A stretch of DNA of 24,000 nt from Bacteroidia bacterium (GTDB lineage: Bacteria > Bacteroidota > Bacteroidia > Bacteroidales > BM523). Shown piece by piece: positions 15,546-23,966 of this stretch (positions within the stretch are counted from its first letter, which is position 1; each line of letters begins with the position of its first letter). The position numbers were made by a program, and so were the translations under genes. A model generated the notes under the pieces. The model worked only from the letters and a program-made list of their open reading frames with translations, had not been told where the DNA came from and made no database searches. The stretch lies in the NCBI GenBank assembly GCA_016209245.1, contig JACQWN010000294.1, positions 1 through 24,000 on the forward strand. Reading direction: 5' to 3'.

Positions 15546-17997
15546 TTATTTTGATGAATCTGCTTTAATTATCTGTTCAAGCTCATCAATTCTTTTTTCA
15601 AGCTCGTTAATTTTTTTCTCATTATGACGGATAGTGAAGTTTTCAAAAAATACGGATATCCGTTTATGTTTTACATTGTCAATTTTCATTGTTTCGTTTT
15701 TCCATATAACGGGTTCGGCAACGCGTGCAACGATGTTTGCAATTTCATATTGACCGGCATCTTTCATGGCATGTCCGGGAACGGATGAGGAAATAAGATA
15801 ATCGCCGGGTATTAAATCTTCACCGTTATCAACTACCCACATTTCACCATTACCGACAGCCATGATAAGAGCGGGAGAATTTTCTCCGTTAAAATCAGCT
15901 TTTCCCAGATAGGCACCGAGAATTTTAGGGGAATTAGGTTCACAACTAATTTGTGTTCCATAAACTATTTCAGATTCATTTTCAGCATTCAGACGTGAAT
16001 TTTTACCGGTTAGTTGTATGAGCGTACCTTTTTTTGTATTTTCCGGAACCGAAGCATAGTGTGAACCTGTAAAAGCGTTATATGATGTTACACCACCTGC
16101 CAGAGAAATATCACCAACAAGAAGTAAATTATTATAAAATTCAACAACTGTGCCATCGTTTGACCGGCGGAAGCGAGCAGCGGGTTCGTTAACTCCGGAA
16201 ACATGTAATGGCCGTTGTGGGCTTGTTGTGCCAATGCCTACATCGTCGGCAAAATAATTTGCTAAACCGCCATCACCCCATCGAAAGAGTGAGCCGTTAA
16301 AAGAAATGGTTACAGCATCGTTAACCGAAAGAGCTGTACCGGAAACGATACCTTTATTCAGGTTGCAGGAGCCCGCAACATCGAGAGTATATTGTGGAGA
16401 GATTGTTCCAATACCGACATTACCTCCCATAATAACAAAGACATTATTATCGGTTACATTAGTGAGGCTCTGGTCGTTCAGCGCCCAAGCCACAGTATTT
16501 AAACCGGAAGCTGTAATACCTTTTCCGAAGGCATATGAATAATTTCCCGAGGCAGTAGTATTATCTCCAAAAGCATAGGAATTATAACCTGAAGAATTTG
16601 TTTGAATTCCTAAAGCGAAAGATGTGTTCCCGCTCGATATATTATTATAACCAATTGCTACACTGTTATCTAATTGGGTTGTGTTCCAGTAACCAATAGC
16701 GGTGGAATATAGCCCGTTTGCGAGATTATATGTACCAAGCGTAATGGAATGATTACCTGTGGAAAGATTTTCTTGTCCGATGGAACATGAACCTTCTCCA
16801 GCAGCTTCGCTAAGGTCGCCTGCTGCAAAAGAACCGCTTCCTGTTGCAAAGGAAGCTCCGAATGCCGCAGAGTTTTGTCCACTCGCTAACGCACCATAAC
16901 CAATTGCAACTGAATTTTGATTGGCATCACAATAGTAACCAATTGCGACAGATGAACTTCCATACGAATTACTACCATATCCTCCTGCAAAAGAGAATGG
17001 TCCGGATGCGAGGCAATTACGTCCGAATGCAAATGAAGAACTTGCTGTGGTATATGACATATATCCGAGTGCTATGGAATACATACCTACTGCTCTTGAC
17101 CGGTACCCGAAAGCCTGGGAATAATTACCGATTGCTTTGGATTCATTTCCAACGGCAATAGAGTTTGTTCCGACGCTATCAACCGATTGGATTAAAACAC
17201 GTCCGGCAAGGAATGCTTCTTTTGTAGGATACCAAAGCATGCGTGCCTGGCTGGGGTTAATTACTTCGGCAGAATCTGCTCCGGAAATGTTGAAATAGTC
17301 ATCAGGAAGAGTCTTTGTAAGACTGAAACCGCCAACAGCAAATCCACCACGGCTACCGGAAGATTTTGAGCCGCCATCTTTTTCCACATAAATCCGGACA
17401 CTATCAGGAGTGACCCAAAGATAATCGTTAGTCAGCGCTTTAGTAAGACTGAAACCGCCAACAGCGAAACCACTGCGACTTCCTGACGCTTTAATTGCAG
17501 GGTCATCGGCTACATAAATCCTTACTCCTTGCGAATAAACAGCAAAAACAGTATCGCCATTGCTGTTGAGCACTTCAAATAACGGAGCATTGCTGGAAAT
17601 CGGAACATCGCCTTTCACCTCAAGCTTACCGACAGGTGCTGTAGTCCCGACTCCGACATGGTGTGATGTGTTAGTAAGAAAAACGTTTGAGCCGCCAGAT
17701 ATTACTCGGATTTCCATAAGTAAGGTTAACCCAACCGGCAACATTATAACAATAATAACTATTCAGGTCGGTATCAAATACAAGCAGACCTGTTGCAGGG
17801 CTACTTATCGCAGTCCGCTGAACCGTTGTTAACCTTGGAGTAAGAAAACCTTTAGTTAACGATTTCACATCGAGCATTGCAGACGGGTGAGCTGTGTAAC
17901 CATCGTCGTCGGTGATGGCGATGTTCTGGGAATAGCCGGTTAAGGTTAAGGTTAAGGTTAAGGTTAAGGCTAAGGCTGATAGAAATAATTTTTTCAT
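15546..17997 (-). pseudogene. YadA-head-like protein, copy D, broken by a short deletion
   Basis: The gene begins at ATG 17997 with a signal peptide containing LTLTLTLTLTLT and the shared AITDDDGYTAHPSAMLDV domain. It loses frame at about 17692-17697: copy C reads NIWSLSGSNVF, whereas here NIW is followed by CGGCTC, consistent with loss of 8 bases. The frame then runs on from SGSNVFLTNTSHHVG to 15546 without further damage. This part has two GFAVGGFSLTK modules, many YadA-type head repeats and VGIG motifs. Its C-terminal domain differs from those of B and C: SYNAFTGSHYA, LIMAVGNGEMWVVDNGEDL, GDYLISSSVPGHAMK, then a short coiled coil. I recall this domain in other Bacteroidota fibre proteins and suspect an assembly or autoprocessing role, but cannot name the family with certainty. 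Since 700 residues downstream are intact, the lesion is recent or an assembly error. Confidence 0.85.
17939..17974. repeat. GTTAAG hexanucleotide microsatellite (copy D signal peptide)
   Basis: Five perfect GTTAAG units and one GCTAAG encode the Leu-Thr run of the signal peptide. This is one unit more than the array in copy C. Confidence 0.85.
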
Positions 17998-18231
17998 AAT
18001 ATTAAAGATTAAATTTTTTTACTACTGATGGGGTGACTTGGAATCACACCGTTAGTAATGAGCAATCATTGCAATGACCAACTCAATAAATAAACAGTGT
18101 GCTACTGACTCGGAGTCACCCCGTCAGTAATATAAATAAAGTGCGAAAATTAATAAAAATAGTTGTATTAAAAAATTTTTTTTGTTTAATGCCTGTTTAT
18201 TAATTATTTGTTATATTTACGGAGTATTCAA
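17998..18231. promoter_or_regulatory. Divergent upstream region of copy D and the hydrolase gene
   Basis: This is paralogous to the region upstream of copy C: CTCAATAAATAAA at 18082-18094 and the block GTGCGAAAATTAATAAAAAT from 18141 onward are shared. Two inverted copies of a repeat, 18022-18059 and 18102-18131, share TACTGAyGGGGTGACT. No clear -33/-7 pair is recognised on either strand. Confidence 0.5.
18095..18131. repeat. Palindromic repeat inserted with a 9-bp flanking direct repeat
   Basis: The 37-bp insert (CAGTGTGCTACTGACTCGGA...) is flanked by ATAAATAAA at 18086-18094 and 18132-18140. The paralogous region upstream of copy C has a single ATAAATAAA (12685-12693) followed directly by the conserved GCGAAAATT block. 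This is the pattern of an insertion with target duplication, although the duplicated sequence is simple and AT-rich. Confidence 0.65.
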
Positions 18232-19911
18232 ATGCAATTTTTTCACGCAAAGGTCGCTATGGAATCGCAAAACACGCGAAGAATATATTATCATAAATTT
18301 GCGGAACTCTACGCTTGCACACCGAAGCGCTTCAGCACACAAGAGCGTAAATTTTTTGCAGTCTCTGCGCTTGCAAAGCGAAACGCTTCAGCGCACAAGT
18401 GCGTAAATTTTTTGCGGTCTCTGCTTGAAATTAAGCTCTTATTATTTAATACGTTAGTTATACTATTTTGTATCGCTATTTTATTCACAAGATGTTCCCA
18501 ACAGAGCAATACAAATAAAAAAGGCACGCTATCAGATACTTTAGCTAAAAAAACATTTATAATAGAATATGAAAATTTTGAGACAGGGAAAATAATTGAT
18601 TCAGTTATCTGCAAAACCGAGCCGTCGCAATCGTTTACATTATTCCTTCCACCCTCTTACTCTGCTATGAAAAAGTGGCCTGTGCTTTTTCTTTTCGATG
18701 CTCATGCACGAGGAAAGCTTGCTGTAGAAAAATTTAAAGATGCCGCTGAAAATTTGGGATATATTTTGATTGCCTCTAATAATTCGAAAAACGGATTATC
18801 GTTAGAAACATCTGCATTGATCGCCAATAATCTCATCGGTGATGGTGAGAAAAGAATTGCAATAGACAAAAATCGTATTTATGCTTGCGGATTTTCAGGG
18901 GGAGCAAGAGTGGCTGCATATCTGGCAATAAACAGAAATGATATAAAGGGGGTTATTGGTTGTGGAGCCGGATTTCCATCGCAACAGCAACAAGTGTTCC
19001 GCAAATTCGACTATCTTGGTATAGCAGGTAAAGAGGATTTTAACCTGTTGGAATTACAAGAGCTTGCTCAATCGCTTGAAAATAACAAGTTTCGTCATCT
19101 TTTACTTACTTTTTACGGTAAACATGATTGGCCTCCTCCGGAAACCGTTCAGGACGCGTTTTTATGGCTCGAATGCAAGGCGATAAAAGATAAGCTCATT
19201 CCCCAAAATGATACATTAATTACAGAAATAATTAACAGTTTTCAGTCAAGAATAAAAACGGCAAAAAAAATTAATAACTATATTGATGAAGCCGATTGTT
19301 ACAGGATGCTTATTAATTATTTAGATGGTATTATGGATATTTCTTCGTACCAGGAAGAATTAACAAAGCTTGAACAAAATGAAAAATATCAAGAGCGACA
19401 GGAGCATGAAAATAAAATCTTTGCAGAAGAAAAATCGGAGCAGAAACGTTTTTTTGATGCATTTGTAAATACAACTTATACAATTGATTGGTGGAAAAAG
19501 GAAGTGGAACAAATAAACAAGCGGAATAAAAAGGAAAAAGACAAAATAAAATTTTTTGCAGATAAACGGCTGTTAAATTATTTGAGCTTATTGGCTTATA
19601 CACATTCTGAAAATGCATTGAACAGCGGACAGATTGGATATGCCGGGAGGTTTCTTGAAATATATTATCTTGTTGACCCTGAAAATCCTGATTGCAGCTT
19701 CCTTTGGGCATGTTTTCATACATTGAAAGGCGACTCTGCCTTTGCAGCCGGAGACACTGCCGCTTCGACAGACGAGTATGATAAGGCATTCGGGGTTTTA
19801 CAAAATGCCATAAAACTTGGGTTTAATGATATTGAACGGCTTAAGGAAGAACCAATTTTACAGAAATTGAAGAATGATAACAGATTTGATAGTATTGTGA
19901 GACTACTATAG
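18232..19911 (+). CDS. Alpha/beta hydrolase lipoprotein with TPR-like C-terminus
   Basis: From ATG 18232 the protein is 559 residues; the true start is uncertain. Residues ~66-87 are a hydrophobic signal segment ending in a lipobox-like LFTRC (Cys88), so the mature protein is probably an outer-membrane or periplasmic lipoprotein. No ATG lies just before that segment; the preceding ~60 residues are encoded partly by repeats. The hydrolase domain (~105-320) has the nucleophile elbow CGFSGGA (Ser222), a likely acid Asp in AGKEDF (Asp269) and a catalytic His in GKHDW (His298). An oxyanion strand VLFLFDAHARG precedes them. This resembles the esterase/PHB-depolymerase-like group. The C-terminal third (~430-555) is helical and TPR-like (AFGVLQNAIKLGF). 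The substrate cannot be told. It is transcribed away from copy D and converges on the DUF3108 gene. Confidence 0.75.
   Translation: MQFFHAKVAMESQNTRRIYYHKFAELYACTPKRFSTQERKFFAVSALAKRNASAHKCVNFLRSLLEIKLLLFNTLVILFCIAILFTRCSQQSNTNKKGTLSDTLAKKTFIIEYENFETGKIIDSVICKTEPSQSFTLFLPPSYSAMKKWPVLFLFDAHARGKLAVEKFKDAAENLGYILIASNNSKNGLSLETSALIANNLIGDGEKRIAIDKNRIYACGFSGGARVAAYLAINRNDIKGVIGCGAGFPSQQQQVFRKFDYLGIAGKEDFNLLELQELAQSLENNKFRHLLLTFYGKHDWPPPETVQDAFLWLECKAIKDKLIPQNDTLITEIINSFQSRIKTAKKINNYIDEADCYRMLINYLDGIMDISSYQEELTKLEQNEKYQERQEHENKIFAEEKSEQKRFFDAFVNTTYTIDWWKKEVEQINKRNKKEKDKIKFFADKRLLNYLSLLAYTHSENALNSGQIGYAGRFLEIYYLVDPENPDCSFLWACFHTLKGDSAFAAGDTAASTDEYDKAFGVLQNAIKLGFNDIERLKEEPILQKLKNDNRFDSIVRLL
18325..18427. 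repeat. Tandem 56-bp repeat at the 5' end of the hydrolase gene
   Basis: ACGCTTCAG/GCGCTTCAG units start at 18328 and 18384 and each continues through GCGTAAATTTTTTGC and GTCTCTGC. Identity is high over about 43 bp, with a 56-bp period. The phrase resembles repeats dispersed between genes in some Bacteroidota. It is in frame and would encode RFSTQERKFFAVSAL and NASAHKCVNFLRSL if translated. Confidence 0.75.
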
Positions 19912-20060
19912 GAGGGAAATTATTCATATCTATAAATTTTGATTTTATCAAATGATTGAAGCATGTACTTTTCTCCGAAACTCATTTCTACCAATTGAAT
20001 ATAAAAAGCAGTATATTGAATGGATTAATTCAAGATTAAAAAAAATAATGTATTAAATTT

Positions 20061-21053
20061 TTACTCCTCAGATTCAGTAATTCTTGCTTCAAACTTATTT
20101 CTCAGCCCGCTGGCTTTCGAAAGATAAGCTTTTACAGAGCCGACAAGTATGCTTGCTTCAATTAATACAGGAATTTTATTTTTATCATCCGTTACCCAGA
20201 CTCTGACATCTTCTCCGCCTTTAAAAATGCTGCCTTCCATCATTAGTGCAGTAAAGATGATACAACTGTATCTTACACCTGTTTTAGTTTCAATTGTATC
20301 TTTTCCAAGATATTTTATATAAAGGTTCACCAATTCGTTATCTACAATCATGCTTATGGGAATTTTATCTTTAGGTTTATATTTCGAATAGTCTATATTC
20401 CGTGCATAATAAACCGCCGCCTGCATATCGAAAGTGCATGGTGGAAGGTTCAGAGTGTCTTCATGATAAGGTCGGTCTGATGTTTCGGTAATGGAATATA
20501 TTTTATTTTTCTCATAATCGAATAAATGCAAATTATAAGACATCCAGCCACCTTCATAGCTGTGGCGGACAAATTTATAGGGCAACGATGTAGAATCGTC
20601 AATATATGATTCGTAGTAATCTCTTACTTTGAAAATCCAGTCATAGCTCTCGAGCGATTTTCCATAGCTGTATAATTTCAAAGTATTTTTTCCGTTCAAT
20701 TCGGTTTCTGTGACTTCAAAATATGCTTCGGCAGCATGAAGCCAAATAAAACCCCAGTTGTAATATACATCATAATAGATTTTTTCGCCCGGCTGAAAGG
20801 CGATGTTTTTAGTATAGCATTGTCCGTGGATATTTAAAGAAATTATCCATAACGTAGCTAAAGCTACAAAAGAATGGAACGCAGACGTCGTCCGTCGTAG
20901 CTGACTTTGTCTGTCCAAGGCGGATGACGCAGATTGAGCTGACTTCGTCTGCCGAAGGCGACTACGTCTTCCGAAGGCTGATTTACACAGACTTCGTCCG
21001 CCGTAGCAGACTACATCTGTCCAAGGCAGATTTTTAATATAAATTTTAAGCAT
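20061..21053 (-). CDS. DUF3108-domain protein, exported, with repeat-derived N-terminus
   Basis: This is a 330-residue frame from ATG 21053. Residues ~80-325 are a DUF3108 domain: FQPGEKIYYDVYYNWGFIW at 86-104, then YSYGKSLESYDWIFKVRDYY, a CTFDMQAAVYYARN segment and GVRYSCIIFTALM, a family of exported beta-rich proteins in Bacteroidota with unknown role. A hydrophobic signal-like stretch (SFVALATLWIISL, 61-73) ends near HGQC, but no Met lies just before it. Residues ~9-59 (Arg/Ser-rich, e.g. SRLRQTKSAQ) are encoded by a GC-rich repeat, which probably replaced or extended the original start. The ATG is 3 nt after the stop of the preceding DUF4143 fragment. Either translation starts at 21053 with an abnormal leader, or the gene has lost its native start and is inactive. 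Confidence 0.75.
   Translation of the reverse strand: MLKIYIKNLPWTDVVCYGGRSLCKSAFGRRSRLRQTKSAQSASSALDRQSQLRRTTSAFHSFVALATLWIISLNIHGQCYTKNIAFQPGEKIYYDVYYNWGFIWLHAAEAYFEVTETELNGKNTLKLYSYGKSLESYDWIFKVRDYYESYIDDSTSLPYKFVRHSYEGGWMSYNLHLFDYEKNKIYSITETSDRPYHEDTLNLPPCTFDMQAAVYYARNIDYSKYKPKDKIPISMIVDNELVNLYIKYLGKDTIETKTGVRYSCIIFTALMMEGSIFKGGEDVRVWVTDDKNKIPVLIEASILVGSVKAYLSKASGLRNKFEARITESEE
20880..21032. repeat. Degenerate GC-rich repeat cluster at the DUF3108 gene start
   Basis: The motif GACTTyGTCTGyC-AAGGC-GA recurs: GACTTTGTCTGTCCAAGG at 20913, GACTTCGTCTGCCGAAGG at 20941, a CTACGTCTTCCGAAGGC variant at ~20961, and GACTTCGTCCGCCGTAGC at 20990 with CTACATCTGTCCAAGGC after it. Composition is far more GC-rich than its surroundings. 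Confidence 0.75.
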
Positions 21054-21056
21054 ATT

Positions 21057-21728
21057 TTAAATATTTTGCTCCTGTAAAACATTATTTGCAGAGAATCCGC
21101 TTAAATGTTGCAACAATCCTATATCGCAAAAAATATATTTAAAATTTTGTCGGATATACCTGCACTTAAAGGCAGCCCTGAAGCATTTGAACAATATGCT
21201 TTATGAATAAGCATTGACTTTTCAAGAATATTCAGACATTCTTTGATTTTTTCAATTCTTTTTTCAGGATATAAATTGGTGTATTTAATATGTTTGCCAA
21301 TTGTATTGGGTATCGCTTCAAAAATATGATTCAGGCAATCAACATCCATTTTTCGATGATATTTTAAAAAATCCTGTTGAAAAGATAGCCATAATGATTT
21401 ATGAACATTTGCTACTTCAGTAATTGAATTTGTCTCTTTAAAGCGAACAACGGCTTCAGGCATTCCGCCAATAATAAAATACAATCTAAGATAATCAATA
21501 ATTTTTTGATGAATTGTTTCCGGAATTGGTACTTCCGATGATAATGAAGGAATATATTTAATAATTAAATCATGTTCTAAGGCTTGAAGAAATTCCGAAA
21601 AACTTAAAGGATACATCCATTCAAAATCAACACGTCCCACAGGGAAGGGAGATTCTCCTAAGGCTAATTCGAGTTGTGAACCGGCGCAAATTATATGTAA
21701 TTCAGGCATTTGTTCATAACAGGTCTGT
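21057..21728 (-). pseudogene. DUF4143 ATPase fragment (5' loss, frameshift, 3' loss)
   Basis: The open segment 21709-21119 encodes MPELHIICAGSQLELALGES, matching PELHVIAAGSLLEFAL of the intact gene at 433-1740. In-frame codons before the ATG read C-Y-E-Q, matching YEQ of the intact gene, up to a TAA just upstream. About 108 N-terminal residues with both Walker motifs are therefore missing. At the other end the frame breaks in a run of eight T/A bases near 21125: the alternative frame continues DIGLLQHLSGFSANN, as in the intact family, and stops at 21057-21059. The C-terminal D...ExK region is absent. The DUF3108 gene starts 3 nt later. No functional ATPase can be made. Confidence 0.85.
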
Positions 21729-21756
21729 TAGACTCTGTCAGGTTTACATGTATATC

Positions 21757-21811
21757 TCATTGTAATTTTAAGGGGTAATTTTTACAATTTCATTGTAATT
21801 TTAAGGGGTAA
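21757..21811. repeat. 33-bp-period direct repeats upstream of the DUF4143 fragment
   Basis: Twenty-two identical bases (TCATTGTAATTTTAAGGGGTAA) occur at 21757-21778 and 21790-21811, exactly 33 bp apart. The first copy also pairs TTGTAA with TTACAA at its far end. The period is the same as in the array before the intact DUF4143 gene, although the sequence differs. Confidence 0.8.
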
Positions 21812-21920
21812 AAATAACAAATATTTTAAAACAAGCCAACTTCTTTCATTTCAAATAATGCAGTTTGTTTGTTATTAATGACAGTTTGTACATTCAAATT
21901 GTCGGTTCGTTAAATGGTCC

Positions 21921-21952
21921 TTTGTTATCGGGGGAGGGATGCATTATTTTTG
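21921..21952 (+). promoter_or_regulatory. Promoter of the secreted protein gene at 21984
   Basis: TTTG (21921-21924), 20 nt, then TATTTTTG (21945-21952) fits the Bacteroidota -33/-7 pattern fully. The -7 box ends 31 nt before the ATG. Confidence 0.65.
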
Positions 21953-21983
21953 GTTATAAATATAATAATTTAATATTCAGGTT

Positions 21984-23666
21984 ATGAAAAAAATTATATT
22001 ACTGTATGTATTTGTTGCATGTTCGATATTGTTACCGGCACAAAAAACATTACCGGTATATAATAAAATGCAATTAAAACCGGAGTGTAGCGAAAACGGG
22101 CGAACCAATCCGGTTTATATTTCTGAACATAGTAATAAATCGTTAAAAACTGCCGGAGATACTATCTGGACAAACGATTTTTCAAATCCTGATGACTGGG
22201 TATTTGGTAGCAATACAGGCGATTGCCAGCAATGGATTATTTGTACTCCAACACCTGTAAACAATTGTACGCAGCTTTATGGAATTACATATATCACATC
22301 ACCGACTGCATCAAATGGCATTGCATTGTTTAACTCCGATTACACGGGAACCCTTTGCGGAAATCAAGATGATGGAATTTTCCGGCAGGATGCATGGATA
22401 ACTACCTCAAATCCTATTGATATGAGCAACAATAATGCCGTACAAATCGAATTTTATAATAAATACCGCAGATGGGAAGATACCTGTTTTGTGGAAGTCA
22501 GCATTGATGGCGCTAACTATACGCCATTTCTTGTGAATGATGTAGGAATTCATGGCAGCAGCGGTACGCCTTATGTTAAAGTTAATGTTACCAGTGTAGC
22601 GGCAAATCAACCGCAGGTATGGTTCAGATTCCGTTTCAAAGGCGATTGGGATTATGCGTGGATGCTCGACGATATTGTTATCACAGAGGCGCCTGATAAT
22701 GACTTAGCTCTTGATATCGGAAATATTCCATATTACTATCAGAATACCGGTTTTGTTTCAATTCTTCCGAAGTATTATTTAGGCTGGTACAGACCCGGCG
22801 CCCAGATTTCAAATAATGGAAATTCCGACCAGCACAATGTCAGCTTAAATTGTACTGTACATAACTCATGCGGTATGGAAATGTATAACCGGACAATTGA
22901 TTCTATTGGAATCTGGGAGGCGGGAACAACCGATACAATGTGGCTTGATTCAACTTTTTTTCCTCCATATACTACAGGTATTTATACGGCGACCTTCACA
23001 GTAAGCCAGCAGGAAAACGAACAGGTACCGGGAGATAACGTTTATGAAATTTCTTTTATTGTAAGCGACAGTGTTTATGCACATGACCATGGTATCCAGA
23101 CCGGCGCTATTTCTCCTTCAATGTACATTGATGGCGCTGATGGCGATGCTATGGGCTTATCTTATTTTGTACCTATTGATGATACGTTAAGTTCTATATC
23201 TGTATTTATTGACTCCCATACGACACCCGGAACTATAATTATGGCTGAGGTATGGAAGTACGATACAGTGATTGAGCAGCGTATATATATTATTGATTCC
23301 GAAGAATATATTATCCAACCCGAGGATATTAATAATTGGGTTACACTTAAGCTGACATCAGAAGATAGTTTACAAGAATACATAACTGGGGGTGAGTGGT
23401 ACGATGCTATGATTAGCTGTGTATGGGGAGCTGATACACTTTGGCTCGGCAATGATATGAGTCATCCAAATCATCATTCATATCAATTTGAAACAGTGTT
23501 ACGACTTGGCACTTCATGGTACTACGCGGTTAAAACACCGATGGTGAGATTGAATTTTAAGAGAGATGATATAATATCCGGGGATCCTTGCAACTTTAAT
23601 TTAATAATGGGAAAAGTATATTATGATATTAACGGTAATTGTTTATATGACAGTACGGATGGTTGA
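21984..23666 (+). CDS. Secreted multidomain protein, C-terminally truncated
   Basis: This is a 560-residue exported protein. The signal peptide is 1-20 (MKKIILLYVFVACSILLPAQ). Residues ~58-230 look like a MAM/jelly-roll-type domain (NDFSNPDDWVFG...NPIDMSNNNAVQIEFYNKY...AWMLDDIVI). A CARDB/DUF11-like region follows (~265-350, ISNNGNSDQHNVSL, TGIYTATFTV), then another beta-rich domain. The protein stops at GKVYYDINGNCLYDSTDG, the very beginning of an SdrD B-like domain (compare GGKVFIDEDGDCIPD in the T9SS gene at 12808-15281). No T9SS sorting tail is present, so export to the surface is probably lost. The stop lies about 300 bp before a probable transposase gene on the same strand, which suggests truncation by a mobile element. 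A good promoter and the start ATG are intact. Confidence 0.75.
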   Translation: MKKIILLYVFVACSILLPAQKTLPVYNKMQLKPECSENGRTNPVYISEHSNKSLKTAGDTIWTNDFSNPDDWVFGSNTGDCQQWIICTPTPVNNCTQLYGITYITSPTASNGIALFNSDYTGTLCGNQDDGIFRQDAWITTSNPIDMSNNNAVQIEFYNKYRRWEDTCFVEVSIDGANYTPFLVNDVGIHGSSGTPYVKVNVTSVAANQPQVWFRFRFKGDWDYAWMLDDIVITEAPDNDLALDIGNIPYYYQNTGFVSILPKYYLGWYRPGAQISNNGNSDQHNVSLNCTVHNSCGMEMYNRTIDSIGIWEAGTTDTMWLDSTFFPPYTTGIYTATFTVSQQENEQVPGDNVYEISFIVSDSVYAHDHGIQTGAISPSMYIDGADGDAMGLSYFVPIDDTLSSISVFIDSHTTPGTIIMAEVWKYDTVIEQRIYIIDSEEYIIQPEDINNWVTLKLTSEDSLQEYITGGEWYDAMISCVWGADTLWLGNDMSHPNHHSYQFETVLRLGTSWYYAVKTPMVRLNFKRDDIISGDPCNFNLIMGKVYYDINGNCLYDSTDG

Positions 23667-23966
23667 GTTTCAAATGAAACAGGGACGATTTTTAAATCTT
23701 AAAAATCTCTTTATTAATCATTTTACCTGTTGATAACTTTTTAAATTTTTTGTATCTTTGTATCGCAAAACAATAACAAATATCAGCATCAATTCATTAT
23801 TATTATAAGTGGTTGAGGCTTTTTTGATGAATGGTGCAAAACAATTACAAATCATATTATACCTAAATTAACACCTAATTGTTAATAACTATGTAAAAAA
23901 AATTTTTTTAATTACTTGAAATTAAGTATTTTTGTGTCCAAAATATAGTTATTAACTTATAGTACT
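23667..23966. promoter_or_regulatory. Intergenic region with promoters and dyads before the probable transposase
   Basis: A promoter fits at 23730-23760 (TTG, 20 nt, TATCTTTG). A second -7 box TATTTTTG is at 23927-23934, 32 nt before the ATG at 23967, without a clear -33. GTTAATAACTAT (23881-23892) and ATAGTTATTAAC (23945-23956) are a perfect 12-bp inverted repeat around the second box. A 17-bp near-repeat (GCAAAACAATAACAAAT) is at 23765 and 23836. GTTTCA/TGAAAC form a small dyad at 23667-23680. Confidence 0.5.

Noticed and set aside
17560..17744. Alternative start of copy D at 17744
   Set aside because: It lies in a non-coding frame of the shared N-terminal domain; the real start is at 17997 with a frameshift at about 17692-17697.
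19952..20056. 34-codon ORF (MIEACTFLRNSFLPIEYKK...) between the hydrolase and DUF3108 genes
   Set aside because: Too short, no promoter or recognisable family; it could be a gene remnant but I cannot support it.
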